The notes below the pieces were generated by a model, which did not search any database, was not told the origin of the DNA, and worked only from the letters and a program-made list of their open reading frames with translations. The position numbers and the translations under genes were made by a program. A stretch of 19,750 nt of DNA, from the NCBI GenBank assembly GCA_019421365.1, contig JAHZFJ010000046.1:1-19750 (forward strand), read 5' to 3'. Position 1 is the first letter of the stretch, and every line of letters begins with the position of its first letter. This DNA comes from Lachnospiraceae bacterium. Lineage in GTDB: Bacteria; Bacillota; Clostridia; Lachnospirales; Lachnospiraceae. Below, one piece after another: positions 14,827 through 19,750 of the stretch.

Positions 14827-15678
14827 ATGAAGTATGTTACGTTAAATAATGGAATTAAAATGCCTATGGTGGGCTATGGAGTCTTTCAAATACAAGATCT
14901 AGAGTTGTGCGAACAATGTGTCTACGATGCACTGGATGTGGGATATCGATTAATTGATACAGCAGCAGCTTATTTCAATGAAGAAGCGGTAGGAAAAGCA
15001 ATCAAGAAATCAGATGTTCCAAGGGAAGAGCTTTTTATTACTACAAAGCCTTGGATTCAGGATTCAGGATATGATAATACGTTAAAAGCTTTTGAGACAT
15101 CACGAAAAAAACTAGGACTAGATTACCTTGACTTATATCTAATCCATCACCCTTTTGGTGATTACTATGATTCGTGGAGAGCTATGGAAAAACTACAAAA
15201 GGAAGGTTTTATACGAACAATCGGTGTTTGCAATTTTAGCGAGGATCGTTTAGTGGATTTATGTTTGAACAATGAAATAAAACCGTCAATCAACCAGATT
15301 GAGATACATCCATTTCACCAACAACAAGCAGCTAGAAACGTTATGAAAGAGTATCAGGTACAACCAGAAGCATGGGGACCGTTATCAGAGGGGCAAAAAG
15401 ACATATTTAACAATAAGATACTAACTAAAATCGCTACAAAATATGAAAAGAGTGTAGCGCAGGTGATTCTAAGGTGGCAGATACAACAGGATATAGTGGT
15501 TATTCCTAAAACAGTTCACAAAGAACGTATGCAGGAGAATATAGATATATGGGATTTTAAACTTAAAGAACAGGATATGAAGACAATTTCAGATATGGAT
15601 ATGGGTTATAGCGAGATAATAAATCATAGAAGCGCATGTACAGCCAAATGGCTAAATGGCTGGAAGATTCACGAATAG
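14827..15678 (+). CDS. Aldo/keto reductase (copy 1)
   Basis: This 283-residue NADPH-dependent oxidoreductase reduces aldehydes or ketones to alcohols in the cytoplasm and has a TIM-barrel fold. The catalytic tetrad is complete: Asp44, Tyr49 (DTAAAYFNE), Lys74 (TTKPW) and His107 (LIHHP). The cofactor region IPKTVHKERMQEN is also present. I start it at 14827, with GGAG at 14813-14816. An upstream ATG at 14779 in the same frame would add 16 residues and has no ribosome site, and the neighbour's N-terminus (MEYVKLNNGVEMP) aligns with the shorter form. It belongs to the AKR5-like 2,5-diketogluconate/glyoxal reductase group. The C-terminal tail differs from its paralogue and may set substrate preference. 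Confidence 0.9.
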   Translation: MKYVTLNNGIKMPMVGYGVFQIQDLELCEQCVYDALDVGYRLIDTAAAYFNEEAVGKAIKKSDVPREELFITTKPWIQDSGYDNTLKAFETSRKKLGLDYLDLYLIHHPFGDYYDSWRAMEKLQKEGFIRTIGVCNFSEDRLVDLCLNNEIKPSINQIEIHPFHQQQAARNVMKEYQVQPEAWGPLSEGQKDIFNNKILTKIATKYEKSVAQVILRWQIQQDIVVIPKTVHKERMQENIDIWDFKLKEQDMKTISDMDMGYSEIINHRSACTAKWLNGWKIHE

Positions 15679-15694
15679 TATATACGATGGTTTA

Positions 15695-15710
15695 CAGTCA
15701 GTTTTGACTG
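15695..15710 (+). repeat. Short hairpin between the two reductase genes
   Basis: CAGTCA (15695-15700) pairs with TGACTG (15705-15710) across a 4-base loop. No T run follows, so it is more likely a processing or attenuation hairpin than a strong terminator, and the second reductase may be co-transcribed. Confidence 0.35.
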
Positions 15711-15767
15711 TTGACATATAAAGAAGCAAATAAAACAATCAAGATAAAGAAAGTATGAGGTAATATT

Positions 15768-16613
15768 ATGGAATATGTTAAATTAAACAATGGAGTAGAA
15801 ATGCCAGTATTAGGATTTGGAGTTTATCAGGTAGCTGATCCGGCAGTATGTGAACAGGCAGTATTAGATGCAATTGAAGTAGGATACCGTTCAATTGATA
15901 CAGCACAGGCTTATGGAAATGAAGCTGCTGTTGGTAATGCAATCAAAAAATCGGGTGTACCAAGGGAAGAACTATTTATCACAACAAAGGTTTGGATTTC
16001 TAATGCTGGCTATGAAAAAGCAAAAGCTTCTATAATGGAGTCATTAAAAGCATTACAGCTTGACTATATTGATTTAATGTTGATTCATCAGCCATTCAAT
16101 GATTACTATGGAACATATCGTGCGATGGAGGAACTTTACAAAGAAGGAAAATTAAAAGCCATCGGAGTAAGTAATTTTTACCCAGACAGATTTATTGATA
16201 TTTCTCAGTTTGCAGAGATTCAGCCAGCTATCAACCAGGTGGAAACACATGTATTCAATCAACAGGTAGTAGCGAAAGAATATATGAAAAAATATGGAAC
16301 ACAGATTGAAGCATGGGCTCCATTTGCAGAAGGCAAGAATGACTACTTCAACAATCCAGTATTAAAAGAAGTCGGAGCTAAATATGGAAAGAGCGTTGGA
16401 CAGACAGCACTTCGTTTCTTGATTCAAAGTGGAGTTGTTGTTATTCCTAAGACAACACATAAAGAAAGAATGATTGAGAATATCAGCGTATTTGATTTTG
16501 AATTATCAGATGAAGATATGAAGAAAATCGAAGCCTTAGATACAAAGGAAAGTTTATTCTTTTCGCATTATGATCCTTCTACAGTTGAGATGTTAACAGG
16601 AATGGCCAAATAA
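15768..16613 (+). CDS. Aldo/keto reductase (copy 2)
   Basis: This 281-residue tandem paralogue of the preceding gene has the same reaction class and fold. Its tetrad is Asp44, Tyr49 (DTAQAYGNE), Lys74 (TTKVW) and His107 (LIHQP), with IPKTTHKERMIEN at the cofactor site. It matches the usual family length. The ribosome site GAGG lies about 8 bases before the ATG. Its codon use is less AT-biased in third positions than copy 1 and it has the more canonical C-terminus (ALDTKESLFFSHYDP), so it may be the ancestral-type enzyme and copy 1 the diverged duplicate. It sits in the LysR-controlled redox region, and carbonyl detoxification is the probable role. Confidence 0.92.
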   Translation: MEYVKLNNGVEMPVLGFGVYQVADPAVCEQAVLDAIEVGYRSIDTAQAYGNEAAVGNAIKKSGVPREELFITTKVWISNAGYEKAKASIMESLKALQLDYIDLMLIHQPFNDYYGTYRAMEELYKEGKLKAIGVSNFYPDRFIDISQFAEIQPAINQVETHVFNQQVVAKEYMKKYGTQIEAWAPFAEGKNDYFNNPVLKEVGAKYGKSVGQTALRFLIQSGVVVIPKTTHKERMIENISVFDFELSDEDMKKIEALDTKESLFFSHYDPSTVEMLTGMAK

Positions 16614-16633
16614 AGATAAGGTGTAATTTAAAT

Positions 16634-17113
16634 TATAGTATAACTATTGATGGTGAAGTGCTAGGGAATACCCAGTATGTAGCTAATGTAATTTAAGAAA
16701 ATACAGGTGCAGATATCTTCCGGATTGAGCCAAAAACTCCATATACAACTGACCATGATGCATTAGTTGACTTGGCAGCAGAAGAACAAGCAAATGACGC
16801 ACGACCTGAACTTCTTGCAAACGTAGAGAATATTGAACAATATGATACTATTTTCTTGGGATATCCTAACTGGTGGGGAGATATGCCAATGATACTCTAC
16901 ACTTTCCTTGAAGGAGTAGATCTGTCAGGTAAAACAATTATTCCATTTAATACGCATGGAGGAAGCGGTTTTTCAAGTACAATAAGCACCATTGCTAACT
17001 TAAAGCCGAATGCTACTGTGAATGAAGAAGGATTTACTGTTTCTAGGAATAACGTACAGGAAGCTGAGTCAGATATTGTTTCATGGTTAGAAGGATTGGG
17101 ATATTCAAAATAA
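16634..17113 (+). pseudogene. Flavodoxin (Flavodoxin_4-like) pseudogene: 5' truncation and internal stop
   Basis: One frame reads IDGEVLGNTQYVANVI, stop TAA (16694-16696), ENTGADIFRIEPKTPYTTDH and on to IVSWLEGLGYSK, a normal flavodoxin from its GNT phosphate-loop region to the C-terminus. The family usually has Gln at the stop position (CAA to TAA). The first beta strand and first part of the FMN loop are missing, as the homologous sequence begins only ~20-35 bases after the upstream reductase stop. The open piece after the stop begins with a TTG at 16772 that lacks a ribosome site. It resembles the intact flavodoxin just downstream (GYPNWWGDMPM versus GYPNWWGTIPM), so the two were tandem paralogues of which one is decaying. 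Confidence 0.8.
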
Positions 17114-17136
17114 GATGAAATAGAAAAGAGGTATTA

Positions 17137-17820
17137 ATGAAAAGAAAGAAAATTCGAGTAATTATCTTGTTAGTAGCATTAGCTATGATACTGGCATGTG
17201 TAGCATATTATTTCAGAGGAAGATTTGTATCAACAAACGATAGTGTAAGTTATAATCCAGCGACGCAAAAGGCATTGATTGTGTACTTCTCTCATGCAAA
17301 CGCTATAGGAGTAGATGCGGTTTCGTCAGCAAGTTTAGCAAGTAGTAATGGTGAGAAAAGAGGAAATACAGAAGTAATAGCTAATATTATTGCCGAGAAC
17401 ATAGAAGCCGATGTATTTGAAATTGTAACAGAAGAACCATATCCTTCTGATTACGATGGAACAGTTGACCAGGCAAAGGAAGAACAGAATGTAGATGCAA
17501 GACCTGCATTAGCAACACATATTGAAAATATAGAGGATTACGGCATTATTTTTCTGGGCTATCCAAACTGGTGGGGGACTATACCAATGCCAGTATATAC
17601 ATTTATTGAAGAATATGATTTATCAGGAAAAACAATTATTCCTTTTGTCACACATGAGGGAAGTGGAATTGGAAACAGTGTACTTGATATAAAGAATGCT
17701 TGTAGTAATTCTGATATTGTAAAACCTTTAGCAATAAGAGGCAGTAATGTGAGCAGAGATGATACAAAAGCAGATGTTATTCAGTGGTTAGAAGAGATTG
17801 GAATGAACAATGGCTATTAA
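17137..17820 (+). CDS. Membrane-anchored flavodoxin
   Basis: This 227-residue FMN-binding electron carrier is tethered to the membrane. Residues 7-25 form one hydrophobic helix after a basic start (MKRKKIR). ILAC at 18-21 could alternatively be a weak lipobox, which would place the flavodoxin outside the membrane as a lipoprotein. The flavodoxin domain starts near residue 45 with ALIVYFSHANA and an insertion before GNTEVIANIIAE, then YPSDYD, GYPNWWGTIPM and a typical SGKTIIPFVTHEGSG stretch. All expected elements are intact, unlike the pseudogene upstream. AAAGAGG precedes the ATG. Its last codons overlap the start of the DUF4405-like membrane protein, so the two are translationally coupled and likely work together in membrane electron transfer. 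Confidence 0.85.
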   Translation: MKRKKIRVIILLVALAMILACVAYYFRGRFVSTNDSVSYNPATQKALIVYFSHANAIGVDAVSSASLASSNGEKRGNTEVIANIIAENIEADVFEIVTEEPYPSDYDGTVDQAKEEQNVDARPALATHIENIEDYGIIFLGYPNWWGTIPMPVYTFIEEYDLSGKTIIPFVTHEGSGIGNSVLDIKNACSNSDIVKPLAIRGSNVSRDDTKADVIQWLEEIGMNNGY

Positions 17821-18520
17821 TATGATTAAAAAGATGAAAATTAAATTATCAGTAGATATACAGATGACAATCCTATTATTTGCTTTGATGTCTTATCAGT
17901 ATACCCGCGGTACTAATCATGAAATTGCGGGTGCATTAATGCTCATTTTATTTATCCTGCACCATGTTCTTAATATAAATTGGTATAAGAATTTGACAAA
18001 AGGCAAATACAAAGTTGCAAGATTATTGCAGACGGTCATAGATTTCGCTTTACTGGCTGTTACGTTAATACAGATGATAAGTGGTATTGCAATGTCTAGG
18101 TCGGTATTTACATTTGTTGATTTTGGATTAAGAGCTTCCGATGCAAGGTCACTACATATGATTTTTGCCTATGCTGGATTTTTACTGATGGGATTTCATA
18201 TTGGCCTGCATTATAGCATGATTATCAATATGTTTAGAAAGGTAATAGGTTTAAAAAGCAAGCAGTTGGTAAGAACAATTATTCTAAAATGTGTGGCAGT
18301 AGTGATAGCTGGATATGGAATCTATGCATTAAATAAGCGGAATTTTATAAGTTATATTTTACAGAAAAATCAATTTGCCTTTTATGATTATGAAGAGCCA
18401 GTTATATTTTTTCTAATTGATTATCTTGCCATTATGGGATTGACGATTTTCATAGCATATTATCTACAAAAAGGAATAATGAAACTTGAACATAGAAAAA
18501 GACAAAGAAAGGGGATATAA
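17810..18520 (+). CDS. DUF4405-like multi-histidine membrane protein
   Basis: This 236-residue integral membrane protein has about five hydrophobic segments. Paired histidines sit inside or beside them: His37, His51-His52 (LILFILHHVLN), His116 (SLHMIFAYAGF) and His130/His134 (GFHIGLHY). That spacing is typical of b-type cytochrome-like proteins that hold haem between helices, and of the DUF4405 family, which is often encoded next to flavodoxins. A role as a membrane electron acceptor or donor for the adjacent flavodoxin is likely but untested. The start ATG 17810 overlaps the flavodoxin stop; a second ATG at 17822 is possible but has no better ribosome site. The next gene follows after 1 base. 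Confidence 0.75.
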   Translation: MAINMIKKMKIKLSVDIQMTILLFALMSYQYTRGTNHEIAGALMLILFILHHVLNINWYKNLTKGKYKVARLLQTVIDFALLAVTLIQMISGIAMSRSVFTFVDFGLRASDARSLHMIFAYAGFLLMGFHIGLHYSMIINMFRKVIGLKSKQLVRTIILKCVAVVIAGYGIYALNKRNFISYILQKNQFAFYDYEEPVIFFLIDYLAIMGLTIFIAYYLQKGIMKLEHRKRQRKGI

Positions 18521-18521
18521 A

Positions 18522-19055
18522 ATGTCAAAGAAAATTTTAGTTATAGCAGGAAGTCCACGTAAGGGAGGAAATTCAGATATTCTCTGTAATGAATTTATTA
18601 AAGGTGCAAAAGAAAGTGGACATATAATAGATAAAATATATTTAAGAGATAAGAAAATTGGATTTTGTACAGCATGTTATGGTTGTAGAGAAACACATCA
18701 GTGTGTTCAAAAAGATGATATGACAGAAATACTTACTAAGATGGTTGAGTCTGATGTTGTGGTATTAGCTACACCTGTTTATTTCTATATGATGGATGCA
18801 CAGATGAAAGTAATGATCGATCGAACATTACCTCGCTATACGCAGATTACCAATAAGGATTTTTATTTTATTGCAACAGCAGCAGATGGTAAAGAATTAA
18901 TACAGCGAACTATGGAGGGCTTGAGTGGCTACACAGATTGTCTACCAGATGCTAAAGTTAAGAAAATGATTTATGGTGCAGATGCATGGGAAAAAGGTGA
19001 CATTAGCAGTAGTCTGACGATGAAAGAAGCATATGAAGCAGGATTACATGCTTAA
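18522..19055 (+). CDS. NAD(P)H-dependent FMN reductase / iron-sulfur-flavoprotein-like protein
   Basis: This 177-residue flavodoxin-fold oxidoreductase has the FMN-binding GSPRKGGNSDIL at residues 10-21. It also has a compact cysteine motif C49-x2-C52-x2-C55-x5-C61 (FCTACYGCRETHQC), the spacing known from iron-sulfur flavoproteins (Isf), where it holds a 4Fe-4S cluster. TPVYFYMMDAQMKVMIDR follows in the second flavin region. I use the ATG 18522 with AGGGGA upstream, not the in-frame TTG at 18486 inside the previous gene. It lies one base after the multi-histidine membrane protein, so the three genes 17137-19055 form one unit. It probably passes electrons from ferredoxin or NAD(P)H. It is slightly shorter at the C-terminus than many relatives. 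Confidence 0.85.
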   Translation: MSKKILVIAGSPRKGGNSDILCNEFIKGAKESGHIIDKIYLRDKKIGFCTACYGCRETHQCVQKDDMTEILTKMVESDVVVLATPVYFYMMDAQMKVMIDRTLPRYTQITNKDFYFIATAADGKELIQRTMEGLSGYTDCLPDAKVKKMIYGADAWEKGDISSSLTMKEAYEAGLHA

Positions 19056-19067
19056 CAGGAGGCATTT

Positions 19068-19691
19068 ATGAAATATTGATACGGCAGAAGTGTATGGAAC
19101 ACCTGCGAATCCACATGACAATGAAGAATTGGTTGGAAAAGCGTTAAAACCATTTCGTAATAAAATCGTGTTGGCAACTAAATTTGGAATCCATTTTGAT
19201 ACGAGTACAACTTCAGTTAACCGTCTATTGCTTCCAGATTCCGGACCAGAAGAAGTGGCGGCGGGAGTTATGTTGGAATTGATAAGAGAAGGAAAGATAA
19301 CACATTGGGGGATTTTAGATGCAACTGAAGATGCAATTCGTAAGGCTCACGCAGTCTGTCCGATTACTGTAATAGAGAATCGTTATTCTATGATGTATCG
19401 TGATTATGAATCACTATTTCCAATTCCTGAAGAGTTGCAGATTAGTTTTGTTCCATTTAGTCCATTAGCAAATGGGTTTCTGTCAGACAGATATAACAAA
19501 GAGACCAAGTTTTCTACACAAGATGATTACAGGGCAGTAATGCCACAATATACAGAACAAGCATTTGAGGTGAATCAGGAATTATTTGATTAATCCGCAG
19601 GATAGCTAATGAAAAAGAAGCTACCCCTGCACAGACTTCTCTTGCATGGATGATTAATAAGATAATAATACAGAAGAAACAACCTTTATAA
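19068..19691 (+). pseudogene. Decayed aldo/keto reductase (copy 3)
   Basis: AGGAGG (19057-19062) and ATG AAA TAT survive, followed at once by TGA. From 19072 another frame reads NIDTAEVYGTP, deep inside an aldo/keto reductase, so about 40 N-terminal codons are deleted. The frame continues with LATKFG (catalytic Lys), but at ~19240 it jumps from LLLPDSGP to EEVAAGVMLELIREGKI. About 35 codons, including the catalytic DLYYQHR His, are missing. At ~19590 a one-base loss causes a frameshift; the other frame continues LIRRIANEKEATPAQTSLAW and stops at 19691 without the cofactor-binding tail. Intact relatives have ~320-330 residues. This is a clear pseudogene of the last gene of the flavodoxin/FMN-reductase cluster. 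Confidence 0.85.
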
Positions 19692-19750
19692 ATGGTGGTG
19701 TGCTACCTGTCAAGAGGACAATAAAAAATAATAAATTATCTGAATCGTCA

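Noticed and set aside
16622..16634. TGTAATTTAA near the flavodoxin pseudogene as a third copy of the amylase-bracketing repeat.
   Set aside because: Only ten bases of AT-rich sequence match and the rest diverges at once, so chance similarity is sufficient.
16772..17113. A separate 113-residue flavodoxin starting at TTG 16772.
   Set aside because: It lacks the flavin phosphate loop and a ribosome site, and the homologous frame extends upstream through a stop codon, so it is part of a pseudogene.
1..19750. CRISPR arrays, tRNA/rRNA genes, transposases, integrases or a replication origin.
   Set aside because: No regularly spaced repeats, no cloverleaf or rRNA-like stretches, and no recombinase motifs were seen on either strand.

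Overview
The window looks like chromosomal DNA of an anaerobic Firmicute, most likely a Lachnospiraceae / Clostridium cluster XIVa relative. The supporting signs are AT-rich DNA, strong AGGAGG ribosome-binding sites, sigma-A promoters of the TTGACA-N17-TATAAT type, compact hairpin terminators, flavodoxin and aldo/keto-reductase genes typical of these bacteria, and a multidomain starch-degrading enzyme. The genus assignment is inference. I see no rRNA, tRNA, CRISPR array, transposase or integrase.

Layout. (1) 1-640: a promoter overlapped by a CsoR-type palindrome drives a small membrane-anchored Cys-rich/HMA metal-binding protein. (2) 748-1554: an unrecognised 268-residue protein. (3) 1720-6777: one apparent operon with its own promoter, encoding an amino-acid ABC importer (lipoprotein, permease, ATPase) with two tandem glutathionyl-hydroquinone-reductase-like proteins and a GNAT acetyltransferase placed between the binding protein and the permease. 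The gene mix suggests uptake and processing of cystine or S-substituted cysteine/thiol conjugates. (4) 6804-7316: a small flavodoxin-like protein. (5) About 7300-11182: a segment carrying a large secreted GH13 alpha-amylase with CBM26 and CBM20 modules. It appears inserted into the 3' end of the flavodoxin gene: a 29-bp exact (38-bp near-exact) direct repeat of the flavodoxin 3' end brackets it, and the original flavodoxin C-terminus survives immediately after the amylase stop. The amylase reading frame is broken by one amber codon just after the signal peptide.

(6) 11293-13606: a MATE efflux pump (minus strand) with a strong promoter and a palindromic candidate operator, divergent from an Lrp/AsnC regulator, then a small unknown protein convergent with the regulator. 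(7) 13810-19750: a redox region. A LysR-type regulator is divergent from two tandem aldo/keto reductases. These are followed by a truncated, stop-containing flavodoxin pseudogene, an intact membrane-anchored flavodoxin, a DUF4405-like multi-histidine membrane protein, an iron-sulfur-flavoprotein-like FMN reductase, and a badly decayed third aldo/keto reductase.

The most notable observations are the amylase insertion scar with its nonsense codon, the thiol-transferase/acetyltransferase genes embedded in an ABC importer operon, the possible membrane flavodoxin/cytochrome/Fe-S flavoprotein chain, and clustered gene decay at the right end.
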